A DNA stretch of 64,000 bases from Zygnema cylindricum. Its lineage: Eukaryota; Streptophyta; Zygnematophyceae; Zygnematales; Zygnemataceae. The stretch's first letter is position 1. The number at the start of each line of letters is the position of its first letter. The position numbers were made by a program, and so were the translations under genes. The notes beneath the pieces are model-generated. The model ran no database searches. It was not told where the DNA came from and was given only the letters and a program-made list of their open reading frames with translations. Location of the stretch: contig JBBHKE010001128.1 of NCBI GenBank assembly GCA_037447655.1, forward strand, positions 1-64,000, given 5' to 3'. This document shows, in pieces, positions 1 to 11,521 of the stretch.

Positions 1-84
1 ATCCTCCCGGAGTTGGAAAACATCCTCCGGGAGTTGGAAAACACTCTCCGGGAGTTGGGAACCATCCTCCCGGAGTTGGAAAGC
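1..84. repeat. 21-bp minisatellite, four units
   Basis: Four head-to-tail units of 21 bp, each a variant of ATCCTCCCGGAGTTGGAAAAC, begin at 1, 22, 43 and 64. The array starts at the window edge, so its full length is unknown. The core CTCC(C/G)GGAG is itself palindromic. Confidence 0.9.
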
Positions 85-2030
85 ATTCTGACGATCAATA
101 GGAGAAAACCTCAGAACATGCCCATACTTTTTTTGTTTGGTAATGATTGTTGCTGCTTTTTATGAAAGAAACGCTGGTTTTTTGGTCGAGAAGGGCTAGC
201 CACCAACCTCTTAGAATTGTGCTATTTGCATTTAATAACGCTAATCTGGTCCTAGTTTGTTTTGCACCTTTGAAGACTTATTAACATTACTAATACTTTT
301 TTCTTTTATTTGTGCTACTGCTTTTTTGTAGTTCACAATTGTCCATGCTACTAAGATCGAAAACATAATACCAAGAATAAGGCACTTATACTGATTATTT
401 TTTGCGGGTTACAACATTTCTTGGTGAAGTGAAATGCTTATGAGTTGGAAGGGAATTTGTGGTAAAATGGGGTTTAACATGTTTATAAGATATCGATGTT
501 AGTAGTATCAAAATGAGTTTGCAGTAATATGAAACTTTTATTCTTGGAAATTGTTCTTTTTTATGCTTGCTTTGTGCCTCTAATTTTTTGTCGAGATCAA
601 TCCCCAAATTAGACGAATCAGTATCTTTCTTTTCTCGATAATTTTACGGGCAATTTTAGTGTTCTTTGACTTCTTTTTTCCATTGACTTACAAACGCAGG
701 AAATAGTCATGTACGCGGTACGCCTAATTTCCCGCGGCCATCATAATTATTAAGCTTTTGCCGCTCTACTTTTGCGGGTCATAGTTTTTTTCATAATAGA
801 CGTTTCAGAAGTCGCGCTTTCCTCTCAAGGGTTTCCGGGCATGAATAAGTGCTAGTAATTATGCAGGCTGACCGCTTCAAAATTTCCATTTTTTAACTTT
901 GAGTGGGCTTATTCCATGTGGGCGACTCTTTGATCGAAGTTTGAATTAAAAAGGGTTATTCCATGTTTGCCACGATTTCGTCGATCCACGTGTAAGGGTG
1001 GACTTCCATTTAGCGAAAAAGTGAGGTAGCTAGCTAGATGCCACCACTTTATACCATTGCGTATCATTTTGTTTTTGGATGGGGGAACATCTCTACTAAG
1101 GTTTTTATGGATTCTTGAAGCTTACAAGCCTAAACCTTGACCGTTGAAAACTTTGCTTTTTCAAATCCGCGATGCAATCGCACAAACCATGTAGATTGTG
1201 GCTAGTGTTGACTGTCTTCGACACTAGCCACACATTGCCACAAGACGTACAATTGGCACGCTTGGAAAAGTAAGATTATATCTAAGTTGAACGAGGGATG
1301 GCAACCTTATACGTCGTATGGGTCATGTGCCTTGCAACAAGGTGGATGCAAATCCACCGAAAGCCGTGATGAAATCTTTGTTGAAAAATATTCTTTAACG
1401 CTCATTTTGCCATCCACAGACCTTCGTGGAAGGGTTTTTGCCCTTTTAGACTTTTTGGGCTTTCAAACATTACAACAAAGTTCATACAATGATGTAGTAC
1501 GCACATTCAAACGTGACATTTAAGTACACTTACAAATCATAATTTTCATAAACCCGTACAGATATTTCATCCAAATTTTGCGCTTGAAGAATTTTTGACG
1601 ATTTTTAACATCTACACACAAACTTGTGTGGTACTAATGAAAAATAATCACGTAGGTGAAAGGTTGTTTTTTGGCACGACCAATTGGAGGATTTTGCTTG
1701 ATATCATAACCAATGAACGTTTTCGTAAGTTTATTGGGACCGTCTAATGCAAGCCCGACATGAGTTTTGGAGATTTTTTTTTTAAGGTCCTTCCCAAGTT
1801 TTTTGGATCTAAAAAAAGGCGCACTTGCATCGCCAACTTTTGCTCAAACTATTTTTGTGGTTTTTTGTGTAATGACGCGCGACCATTTGAAGGTAAGAAG
1901 AGTATTGAAGACAATATATGACTCATCCAGGACACGTCGCAACATTTCAAGTCTCGAAGAAACGGGCTCGCATTTGCTGACAATTTTCGTCGATCTTGGT
2001 GTAGCCAGGCCTACACCATGATCAAAGGAT
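85..2030. other. AT-rich intergenic DNA, no gene recognised
   Basis: Short open frames in this stretch (for example 1287-1523 and 1844-2140) show no recognisable motif, no codon pattern and no homologue elsewhere in the window. One clean hairpin lies at 1197-1233: the arms TGTGGCTAGTGTTG and CGACACTAGCCACA flank a short loop. Confidence 0.6.
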
Positions 2031-3140
2031 AAATGATAGTGTGGTGTATCGGGTACTTTTTTACCATGATAAATAAGATAAACGATGTTGTTGGTTATCA
2101 AGCGGTGAGGGGTCTGGATATTTCGTTCCGAAACCAACAAAAATTATCGCTGACAATTATCAGTTTGGGGAGTTATCCGTACGAAAAGTACTGAATTATG
2201 GTACGAAAATAAAGGTACAAAATGAGTTCGGAGATATCGCAACCCCGAAGGGGGGGGAGAGGCTTTGGAAATTTTTCATAATCCATTCTGTACCACAGTA
2301 TGGAGCTATCCTCGATAGTTATCGGCTTGATGTTTATCGGTAATTTATCGCGATAATTCCTTTACCAATGAACTGATCCAATATATTGTTTTTCGGTAGG
2401 TCAAAAAAAGGTACATATCGGTTGTCAGTAAATGGTTATCAATACACAACACTAATTGATGACATTAATATTTAGGGTGGTTGGGTCATGTGGTATCTTA
2501 ATGCCTTTATTACCTCTCACGTACTCTATTTCTCACATGATTGAATGGCAACATTTTAGGATAAGAAGTACGGAGGGAAGAATCACTTAAAAATCCGTTA
2601 TATAGAACGTGATGGAACTTAATGAGAAAGTAAGTCAAAGTAACTATTAACACTCTATGACTCGGCCAATAACACAAAAATTCTCAAATTACTAATGTTG
2701 TGGATCGGGGAAAAACTTATTGCAATAAATTTGATGTTTGATATATCACTCCGTGACCAACAAAAGTTATCGCGATATATTTGATGGGAGGCTGGACTCC
2801 CTACAGGTTTATTGGGGGGGCCGGTTTTTTTGGGTAAAGAGATGTACCACGGTATAAGTTTATCGGCACATTGAGCTGATATATCGGCAAAAAATAGCGA
2901 TATTGAGCTTCTCGATGTATCGAGAAGATATATCGATTATCGGTTACCCAAATTTAGGTGCATATCGAATATCGGCAAGGGTCCCTCGAAACACAACAAT
3001 ACAATTTACAGAAAACAGACGAATAGTAACACGCTTTGCGAGAATTAAAAACAAGACGACAAAGGAAGAAGTTCAAAAAAAAGTTCGAACCCACAAAAAA
3101 GTACGAGAAATATTAGGGACGCATAAAGTCTGAACCGATG
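2031..3140. repeat. Degenerate TATCG-rich repeat block
   Basis: The motif TATCG recurs many times. A segment near 2115-2165 (ACCAACAAAAATTATCGC) has a diverged second copy near 2740-2790 (ACCAACAAAAGTTATCGC). A palindrome, CTTCTCGAT-GT-ATCGAGAAG, lies at 2908-2927. This looks like an old, internally repeated element; no coding potential was found. Confidence 0.4.
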
Positions 3141-3900
3141 TAAACTTCTTGTCGACGTAAGGGCGACGTTAATCAATGGCCAATAACTACTTGGTAATCT
3201 TTCCTAGGTGAAAACGGAAATCCATTATGCACTGAAAACTTTCCTATGGTTGGTTTTTTTTGCACATCGAGAGGGGAAAAATTGTTTGGAAAACAAATAT
3301 GAAAAATCTAGCGTTACAAAAATAATAAATAGTAATGACTCAAAAGGATAATTGTACTAACAAGAAAGCATAAAAAATAAGAATAATAAACAAATATGCT
3401 AAACATATATAGAAGTATGGTAAAATTAATTTTAGTTAATAAAATTAAACAATAATACCAATAGTTATAATTATAAACAACGATTGTTATAATAATATAA
3501 AGTAATAATCTATTGGCATATAATTCATTAAGAATTCATAGATCATTAACAATGATTTTTTAATGTTTAATAAGAAAGAACTAAATCTATTTTACCTTCG
3601 ACAATAGTTAAAATTTTCATATTTACGGAATTTTGTAAAATTATCATTTTTATAGAACTTTTATCATCAAAATCAAGTGAAGTGATGGAGGATGACGGAG
3701 GGATGGGAAAGAGTGGGGATCGAAACCATTTCTCATCCATATTTGATTTTTTTATGTTAAAAATTTGTAACTTTTTCTGGTTGAGTTCATGTTATGATTA
3801 CAATCAAATAATTAGTTTAAATTAAGAAATACGAAAGGAAAAAAGGGAAGGGTGCACAAGACAAGAAAATTCTTGATAGAGAGGTCATGATAGAGAGGTC
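3141..3900. other. AT-rich intergenic DNA
   Basis: Very AT-rich sequence with many short ATAATA and TAATAAT runs. I see no gene, terminal repeat or transposon signature here. Confidence 0.5.
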
Positions 3901-3904
3901 ATTT

Positions 3905-4300
3905 TTTCATGAAACTCCGAAACAAGGAAAAAAAAAGCTAATGAAAAGGCCAACAAAGGGAAAGGCCAAAAAGAGGCAAAGTGAAAAGTAAAAGATGAAA
4001 AACAAAGAAGCCGAACGGATAGGTTTGTCGGAGTTTGTCTTTGCTATTGAATTGTACAAAGAAGAAAAAAATGCATTTAATAAAGAAACTAAAGAACTAG
4101 GATGCGATAAGGGCACTTCGAGGTATAAATAATTCTAGGTGTGCCTAGTGTAGGTAGACCTAGTTATGTAAAAAGGAATCAAAGAATATAGAGATTCCAC
4201 GATAGGCGCCTTCTACACTAACAAATATGTACAAACCACTGTGAAGTACAAATTTTTTAAGTAATAGACTTGTAATGTGGCGTTTAGGACATGCCGGATT
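3905..4300 (-). mobile_element. Decayed copia-family LTR fragment
   Basis: Aligns by eye with the LTR at 19487-19955 in the same orientation. Shared landmarks in order are a GGCCAAAAAGAG-like purine stretch, CTAGTTATG(G)TAAAAGGAATC, a GATTCC block, and AAGTA(A/C)TAGACTT followed by a GCGTTTAGGAC-like end. No internal retrotransposon sequence flanks it, so it is probably an old solo LTR or a truncated copy. The exact ends are not visible. Confidence 0.5.
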
Positions 4301-4329
4301 TGAAACTTAACACAAGCGCAAATAGCGAT

Positions 4330-4500
4330 TCAATAAAAAAAAAGAGAGGGGAGGGGAATTGGGGGAAGGGGAGGAGTGACGGGAGCTGGGAGAAGAGGAG
4401 GTGAGGGAAGAAGAGGGGTGGGCAAGAGAAAGTTTTTGTGGGGAAAGGGGGGAGAATGTTTTAGTGGGAGAGCTCTGGTGTGCTGTTAGAGGGGAGTAGG
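4330..4500. repeat. Purine-rich (G/A) low-complexity tract
   Basis: The + strand is almost all G and A, with runs such as GAGGGGAGGGGAA. It precedes the first visible LRR exon and resembles the longer purine tracts in the following introns. Confidence 0.7.
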
Positions 4501-4980
4501 ATTATCCTAACATTTAACGTTATTTAGAAATAATTATTATCAATCATGCAATAACTATAAACAATAATCATTGCTTGAAAAGTTTACGTTTGTTTTTAGC
4601 TTCAATCTTTTGATTATTTTTCATCAAATTGGAGCGAGTGGTGCCAACAGTACGGGGGGCAGAAAAAAAATTAATCTATAAATGGTAGAATAACATTTGT
4701 TTTACCTTTTCATATTTTAATGTCGACGTTTGAGGGATTTTTTTTTATTCGTTTATTGCGTTTGTTTTAACTGTCCTACTTGTTTTGATTTTTTTTCTCT
4801 TGTTTTGATTTTTTAGGGTTTTTTACTATCTATAAAATACCAATGACACTTGTTTTACCTCTTTAATTTTTTACCATTTATAAAAAACTAATTACAGTAA
4901 ACATGCATCACACAATAACAAGCTAAGGGACCGTTTGGGAGAGGGGTTTTTTGGGGGAGTGTGAATATTCGGGGTCACAG

Positions 4981-5052
4981 TTGGCTCTATAACAACCTAT
5001 TGAGTGGAAGCATTCCATCGTCCATAGGTCAACTTACATCCCTCAGAGAATT
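4981..5052 (+). pseudogene. LRR receptor-like gene remnant, LRR exon A (72 nt)
   Basis: An acceptor, GGGGTCACAG, is followed by exactly 72 nt and then a consensus donor, GTAAG. The exon starts with the third base of a codon and ends with two bases of the next, so both flanking introns are phase 2. It encodes one plant-type LRR (LYNNLLSGSIPSSIGQLTSL). One-LRR-per-exon structure with phase-2 introns is characteristic of plant LRR receptor kinases. Ligand-binding LRR ectodomains of this type sit outside the plasma membrane. No start codon, signal peptide or kinase domain is visible nearby, so this is called a gene remnant; exons could lie upstream of the window. Confidence 0.75.
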
Positions 5053-5868
5053 GTAAGACAGGACACAAAAAAAAAAATGCACAATAGAGTGGGATCAATA
5101 GTTCAGAGAATAATAATAAATAACTAATAATGACAAGTAGTTAAAAATGAGGTATGGGGAAAAGGAAGGGGAAAGGGGGGGGGAGGGGGAGGGGGAGGGG
5201 GAGGGGGAGGGGGAGGGGGAGGGGGAAGGGGAGGGGGAGGGGGAGGGTGAGAGGGAGGTGGAGGGGAAGGGTGAAGGCAGAGGGCGGAAAGGGTAAGGGA
5301 GGAGAAGAGGGATAAGCGCAAGGGGAAAGGAAAAAGGAGGAAACGAGGCAAGGGAAACGGGGAGTAGGGAGTGAGAGGGGGAAGGGGAGGAAAGGAGGGG
5401 GAGAGGGGGCAAAGGGGTTGATAGGGAACAAGGGTGGGATGAGGTGCTAATAATCTATAAAAAATAGTTAATAACAATAATTTTATTTATTAATAATAGG
5501 TGATAACAATAGTAGTTGCAGTGTTAATCAAAGAAGGGTAAAAAAAGGTTTATCTTACGATTTTTTTTTTGCAATGCTTAAAGTTTTTTTTTTGAATAGA
5601 AGCTTTATTTTCCTCATTTAAAGTCACACATTTTAGATTTTGTTTGTTTTTCGTTTTATACTTAAGAATTGATGATTATAAAAAATTGACAAAGAAAGAG
5701 GGAGATTAAAGAGAAGGGAGAGATTCGAGATAGTGGATAAAAACTTCGATGTTTTTAGAGTGAATTCACACTCAAGGTCTTTCTAGTCTATAACCTTCTA
5801 CAACATACCGACAAGGAGACACTTTTGAGTGGTGGGTGGTTGTGGGGTGTGACTGTTTCGTGTCACAG
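5053..5868 (+). other. Intron between LRR exons A and B, with G-rich tract
   Basis: This 816-nt interval is bounded by GTAAG and TGTCACAG. It contains a G/A tract (5155-5430) whose core (about 5170-5250) is a repeated GGGGGA hexamer. The long serine/proline/leucine open frames on the other strand here are read-throughs of this polypyrimidine complement and are not genes. Confidence 0.65.
5155..5430. repeat. GGGGGA hexamer array and polypurine tract
   Basis: From about 5175 to 5250 the sequence is close to perfect (GGGGGA)n, then degrades to mixed G/A up to about 5430. Runs of four to nine G at short spacing give many possible G-quadruplex registers on the + strand, which would be the coding (RNA-like) strand of the LRR gene. 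Confidence 0.9.
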
Positions 5869-5940
5869 GTATTTATCTAGAAATCAGTTGAGTGGAGGCA
5901 TTCCATCGTCCATCGGTCAATTGACATCCCTCTATTGGCT
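5869..5940 (+). pseudogene. LRR receptor-like gene remnant, LRR exon B (72 nt)
   Basis: Acceptor TGTCACAG, 72 nt, donor GTAAAA; phase 2 at both ends, the same architecture as the exon at 4981. It encodes YLSRNQLSGGIPSSIGQLTS followed by a hydrophobic end. The repeat differs from exon A at only a few residues, and the bases before both acceptors are also similar (TGTGA...GTCACAG). This suggests tandem duplication of exon plus flanking intron. It could splice in frame to the other LRR exons. Confidence 0.75.
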
Positions 5941-6760
5941 GTAAAACACTAAACACCAAAATTCCAAAAAAATGGAAGTATGATAATTATTATATCCAAT
6001 GATAGTTGTAATAATATTAGTTTAATAATAGAAATACCATTGACCATAATAATATTAATGATGATAGTGATGAAAATACTGAAGAAATTAGTAGATCACA
6101 AATGTTATAAAATATCGATAAGTTGAAACAATAAATTCATATTTATATTGTATTTGGAGGGAGGGTTTTCTTAGGGTATTATTTTAGGGGTATTGTGGTG
6201 TTTTTCTCTAGGTTTAATATGGGATTTTAATGGCATGTTGGGGTCAATGTTAGAGGCAAAAAAAGAGGAGGGGTAGAGAGAGGAGGAGAGATTTTTTTCT
6301 TTAGGAGGGCTATAGTGTGCTTCTATACGGGAGAATTATCGTTATAACTAACATTTAAATGTATTTATTGCTAATAACCTTACTAATGTTTAATACTATT
6401 AATAATCATATTGGTAAAATTAAAAAATAGAAATAATCATTAATAACAATTAAATTTGACTATATTTTTTAGTATAACAAGATATAAGTAACAATAATAA
6501 GTAGTTCTTGAGAATAATGTTTTTAAAAATCATACTCCAAAAAATAATTATCTTGAAGAGTTTAAATCATCAATGATAAATAATTATCATAAATTGTAAT
6601 TTGAACAATAACTAGAAAATAAGAACAATAATAGTAACTAACAAAAACAATCAACAACATTAATGCTTCTTAATAATAGTAATTGTTGCTAATAATTAAT
6701 AACAGTGATTGAAGCAAGATTCTCAAAATTAGAGGGTCAGAAGTGGAACTCCCATGGAAG
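5941..6760 (+). other. AT-rich part of intron after LRR exon B
   Basis: The sequence is rich in ATAATA-type repeats, with a purine-rich patch near 6255-6300. No coding motif seen. It is read here as intron between the LRR exons at 5869 and 10442. Confidence 0.45.
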
Positions 6761-6764
6761 GAAA

Positions 6765-6840
6765 AGGTGAGCCGGCTAGTGCTCGAGTCTGGAATCTCAA
6801 ATTGGAGCCTTTAGTGCGCTAACTATTTCGCCACCAGCTC
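6765..6840 (-). repeat. tRNA-like SINE head (candidate)
   Basis: Read on the minus strand, this block begins GAGCTGGTGGCGAAATAG. TGGCGAAATAG fits an RNA polymerase III A box (TRGCNNARYNG), and about 35 nt later GATTCCAGACTCGAGC resembles a diverged B box (GGTTCGANTCC). That pair and spacing are typical of the tRNA-derived head of a plant SINE. I cannot see a clear 3' tail or target duplication, and it does not fold obviously as a real tRNA. Confidence 0.4.
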
Positions 6841-6967
6841 AAAATGTGAAAATTGGCAGGTCCTTACTATTGAATATTGAGTGCAGGCAAAACCACTTCC
6901 CTGTTGAACGGCTTATATTGCCAATATTAAAAATTGGTAATAATAACATAAAATAGTCAGTAACAAT

Positions 6968-8998
6968 AATTAGTTAAAAAAACTAAAGAGAGGGAGGGGA
7001 AGGGGGTCGGTTAGGGGGGAAGGGTGCCAAAGAGTAAAAGAGAACGGGACAGAGAGACCGTGGTCAAGGGTGAGGGTGAGGTAGAGGGTAAAGGAAGCAT
7101 AAAGGTAGAGAGAGGGGGAGGGAGAGAGGGGGAAGGGAAGGAGCAAAGGGAAAAAAAGGGAGATAGGGGGAACAAAAGGTGGCAAGAGAAGGGGGGGGGG
7201 GATTAGGGTGAGCCCGAGCGTGAAAGAAAAGGGAGAGTAAGGGACGGGGAAGTGCGAAAGCATGAGCGAGAGAGAGGGGGAATGGGAGGAAAAAGGAGGG
7301 AGAAGAAGAAAGTGACGGAGGGATGAGAGGGAGTGGGAGAGTGAGACGGAGAAAAGGAGCAAGAGGGAGAGGAAAAGGGAGATATATTGGGAGATAAAGA
7401 AGAAAAAGGAGGGACGAGAAAGAGAGGATAAAGAGAGGGAAAGAGAGTGGGAGCGAGGGGGAGATGGGGGGAGAGACGACGGAGAGATAGCGGAAAAGGG
7501 ATATTGAGAGTGAGAGGGAGATGGATTGGGAGAGGGCGAGAGAGAAAGGGAAGGAGGAAAGACGAAGAAGTGATAGGCGAGAGAGAGGGGGAAGGAGGGC
7601 GAAAGAGGGGGAGAGGGAATGAGAGGCAAAAAGGAAGACGGGAGGAGAGAGAAAAAGGATAGAGAGAGTTAGTGATAGCGGAGGGAGGGAATTGAGGAGG
7701 TAGGGTGAGAGGGAGTTAGGGGGGAAGAGGGTGAGGGGTGGCGGGCAAGACCGGGGACTAGAGTAGAGAGAGTGAGGCAGAAAGGTAGGTACGGAGGAAG
7801 AAGTGACAGTGTGAGAGAGGTGGTGAGTGAGAGACAAAAAGAGATAGGAAGAGAGATAGATAGGGAGGGCAAGGAATGAAATGGAAAGAAACACCGAAAG
7901 AGAGGAAAAAAGGAGTGGGAAAAATAAGAGAGAAAAAAAAAGAGAGGAAGAGAGGGGTAAAAGGCAGAGATTAGGTAAGAGATGGAGAGAGACCGAGAGA
8001 GGAAAAGGGTGGAAAAAATAGAGGGCGAGTGAAAGGGAGAGGGATAATTAGAAAGGAAGAGAGAGTTGGGCAAGAAAGAGAGAAAGGGAGGGAGAGAGAG
8101 GAAGAAGATAATAGAGAAAAAAAAAGGGAAAGAGTGAGAGGCAACAAGACCAAAACTGAGAGAAATAGTGATAATGATAAAGAGAGAAGGGAAAAAAGCG
8201 AGTGAAGGTGATTAACATCTGTATGTATAGATAGAGTGAGAGAGAGAAAGAAAGAAAGAAAGCAACAATGATAGGGAGATGGGCACAACGAAAGGGGGAG
8301 TGGAGGTTTAGAGAGGAAAAAATAGAGGGAGGAAATGGGAGGGATAAAGACAGAGGGAGAGAGGAGCATGAGAGAGAGGGAAAGAGAAAAAAACATAATG
8401 GAAAAGAGAGATAGATAGATAAAGACATGAAAAAATAAAACACAAAGAGAAAAAGGCAATGTGGGGGCGAAAGATAGTAAAAGAGAGAGTGAGAAAGTGG
8501 GATGGATATAGAGAGAGCAAAGGAGAAGGCGATGGAGAAAAAAAAAGAGAGAGACCAGAGAGGGTAACAAATATGGAGGGGATGGGAGAGGGAAATGGAA
8601 AGGGAGAGGGAGAGAGAAAGGGAATAGGAGAGGTAAAGAAAGAGGGAGATGGAGTGGCAGCGGTAAGAGGAAGGGAAGACAGAGAAGGAAGTTTAAAAGG
8701 AGGGAAAAAAAGAGAGGGAGTGGGTTGGGTATCAAGAAAGTGAGTGGGAGGAGGAGGGCAAGAGGGAGAAAGGGAGTGAGAGATATGGGTAAGGAAAAAA
8801 ACGGGTAGAGGGAAAGTGACGGACCATAGATAGGCAGAGAATCTGTTGTGTGAGTAAGAGAGATTGAGATAGAGAGAGAGTGAAATAGGTGGAGGGAAAG
8901 GGAGAAAGGGAGGGCAAGATAGACAAGGAGGAAGAGCGTCCGAGAGAGCGAGCGAGAGACCCTAAGCGAGGAAAAGTGCCAGAAAATTATATATATAT

Positions 8999-9038
<40 letters not shown>

Positions 9039-9880
9039 AAGAAAATAGACGGGACGGAAAATTCAATCGGAAAAAAGTAGACAATGAGAAAGGGGAAGTG
9101 TATGAGAGAGATAGAAAGAGTTAAGAGAGAAATGGGCGATTGGAGAGACGGGGCGGGGGGGGACGGATTTAAGTGATAAAGATAGGGAAAGATCGGAAAA
9201 ATAGAGGAAAAAGAAGGCGGAGGAGAGAGGGAGAGGGAGAGGAAGAATTGGAGGGAGAGCGAACAAAAGAGAGAGAGAAAGAGGAGGGGAGGGAGGTGGA
9301 GATATAAGGATAAGGAGAGACATTGAAAAAATAAGAAAAAGTGGGAGAGGGAGCGTGGGGATTGAAATAATGGGGAGCGGTGAGAGAAAGTGGGTGAGAG
9401 GAAAAGAGAGAAAAAAAGAGAGATAGGAGGAGACAAGAAGAGAAGGGAAAGAGATAGAAAGAGAGATAGTTGGAAAGAGGGGGATGGCGAGGGATAGAAA
9501 AGAGAGAGTGCAAAAGTCGGATGAATAGAGAGAGAGGGAAAGAGAGATGGTAAAAGAGGGATATAGAGAGGGAGAAGAAACGAGGTAGAGGGAGGAGAAA
9601 TGGATTGTGATAGATCAAGGAAAATAGAGATAGGGGTAGAGTGAGGGGGAAAGAGGTTAAAAAGGAGGAAGAATGAAGAGTAAAGGAGACAGGAACAGGG
9701 AGTGGAGTGGAAGAAGAGAGAGGGAGAGAGAAAGAGGGAGAGAGATTAAAAAAAGGTAGACAAAATGAGAGGGTAGTATAGAGGGTGGGGGTGACGTGAC
9801 GGAGATGGGGATAAAAAGACTCGGAGAGAGAGGGAAAACGGAAGGAAACAAAGAGGTAGAGAGGAAACAGAAACAAACAA
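6968..9880. repeat. Polypurine (GA-rich) tract of about 2.9 kb
   Basis: Over roughly 2,900 bases the + strand is overwhelmingly G and A, with only scattered C and T. It mixes GAGAGA, GGGAGA and AAAGAGA words, with a pure (GA)n stretch at 9001-9036. The complementary strand gives many overlapping open frames rich in Ser, Pro, Leu and Phe (for example 7064-7894, 7971-8735 and 9169-9876); these exist because polypyrimidine lacks stop codons. The tract lies in the intron between LRR exons B and C. Confidence 0.95.
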
Positions 9881-10441
9881 AAGGAGCTCTAATAATATTC
9901 TTTAGCAATGATGAGTATTATCGGGCAGAAAGTATACTATTTAACAGTAATGTCAAAGTACTATGAATAAATATGTTATAGCAAAAATAATAATTTAAAA
10001 AATAATTAAAGATAAGAACAAATAATGTTAATCACCAATCCCTATATTTTATGATTAGAATAATATTACTACTAATGATGAAATATTTATAGCAATGTTT
10101 ACTAGTAATATTTTTTTCTCAAATAATAATAACAGTTAATAATATCAGAAGGGGGGAAGAGTGGGAAAAAAAAGGGTTTTGTCGAGGAATTCGTATAGCA
10201 ATAGGGCGTTTAAAAGTCCCGCTGGAAATTTAGGGCTATGGCATTCTTCTAAATGTGCCTTATAGAAAATTAAGTGATGTGGTGAAAAAGAGGGGAAGTT
10301 AGGGGGGGGGAGGGGTTTGTTATAATAGATAAAAGTTTAGTATTTAGTAAGAATTCGCACATCGTTTTTGTTCATGTATGACCAACATACCCAAAAAGAG
10401 TCATTGGGGGGGTGGGTGGTGGGTGATGTTCGACGTTACAT
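9881..10441 (+). other. 3' part of intron before LRR exon C
   Basis: AT-rich DNA followed by a segment (about 10385-10441) resembling the bases just upstream of the other LRR exons (GGTGGGTGGT...GATGTTCGACGTTACAT). The acceptor AG expected at 10440-10441 reads AT, so this exon may have lost its splice site. Confidence 0.5.
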
Positions 10442-10498
10442 AGATCTATTTGGCAACCAGTTTAACAGAAGCATTCCATCGTCAATCGGACAACTTAT
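10442..10498 (+). pseudogene. LRR exon C, left part (57 of 72 nt), split by a copia insertion
   Basis: Encodes DLFGNQFNRSIPSSIGQL, matching LRR exons A and B position for position, then stops where a retrotransposon LTR begins at 10499. The missing 15 nt lie beyond the element at 16901-16915; 57 plus 15 gives exactly 72, the size of the other exons. The last five bases, CTTAT, pair with CTTAC at 16896-16900 as a 5-bp target duplication with one change. Confidence 0.8.
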
Positions 10499-11508
10499 TG
10501 CAATTCTGTGTCCCCCATTTGGACCAAAATCGAGGAAGCCTCTAGGTAGTTTTTGACTAACCCACTTTCAACGAGAGCAACTGCCACCGACAAATAGATA
10601 ATCTGACTACAACCTTGTGCAGTCTGGACTCCCCTAAGTCCACAACAAAAAGAATAACTGAAAACGCCCAGCCAGGCGATTAGTTATGGAGTGGCAAAGA
10701 TGTCAATATTTATACAAGCTTGTTGGGAGAGAGGCGGCTACCTCCTCAATCCACTAAGTCCTAAGCCCTCTCACAACCCCTATCTACTGATGTACGGAAC
10801 CAATGAGAAGACTGTACCAATGAGAAGACAGTACAATACAGAAAGGTTCTATGGCCGATGTACTTTCTGTAAGGCCTATGTACAACAAGGCCATGGAGTG
10901 GACGCCTGTCCCCTCCGGACTTGTCCTCACGCTTCCCGGGATTCCCGCTTCCCAATGACATCTCGCCACGTGTCGTCAGGTCATGTTACATCCGAAAACG
11001 GCCAAAGCGGCCATTCCGAGATCTCGGCGATGATGTGAGCAGTCGGATCCAAATCGGCTTTAATTCCCAACCGTTCAAAACAAATGTCCGGTACAATTGT
11101 TACGTAGGCAGTTAATTTCCCAACTAGTTTCTCTGTATCCTATTTGTAATTCCGTTAATCGGATTAGTCGTCTATCTATTGTTTAAATAGCTATCAAACC
11201 CTATGTATCCTGACGGACTACTACGAGAGACTGGTAAGGGTTGACGACTTCGCCTCGCCCTACGGGTCAGAGGTTCCAGTCCTGCCGGACTCAACCATTT
11301 TGGTTGAGAGTGACTTATGTCACTATAAAGCCCTGCCTATAGAGCTAAGGCAGCCATGGCTCCACCGCCCTCTCTCTCTTTCAGTGACTACAACAAGTAT
11401 GGGGGCTAGAGAGAGAAGGAGGAGGAAGGCTGCCTCTGCTTTTTCTTTTCCTTTTTTATTTTAATTAAGACCTAAAAAATACATCTCCTAAATCTAGTGA
11501 TTTCAACA
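10499..11508 (-). repeat. 3' LTR of copia-1
   Basis: 1,010 bp; aligns with 15867-16895. It lacks the roughly 50-bp internal duplication present in the right LTR and has its own small insertion near 10720-10740. Its minus-strand end reads ATG GGG GAC ACA GAA TTG CA: an open start of gag inside the LTR. In the right LTR the same codons carry a stop. Confidence 0.9.
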
Positions 11509-11521
11509 CTCCCCTTATTTT
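11509..11521 (-). other. Polypurine tract of copia-1
   Basis: The minus strand reads AATAAGGGGAG directly before the LTR start TGTTGAAATC. This is the expected primer for plus-strand DNA synthesis. Confidence 0.7.

Noticed and set aside
1-84. CRISPR-like array
   Set aside because: The 21-bp units abut with no spacers and the host is a plant.
5095-5477. Minus-strand Pro/Ser-rich frames (SPSPSP, PPPPPP)
   Set aside because: Direct translation of the GGGGGA hexamer complement.
6970-9908. Long minus-strand open frames of 60-276 residues rich in Ser, Pro, Leu and Phe
   Set aside because: They overlap in all three frames and come from a polypyrimidine strand that contains almost no stop codons; there is no domain and no start context.
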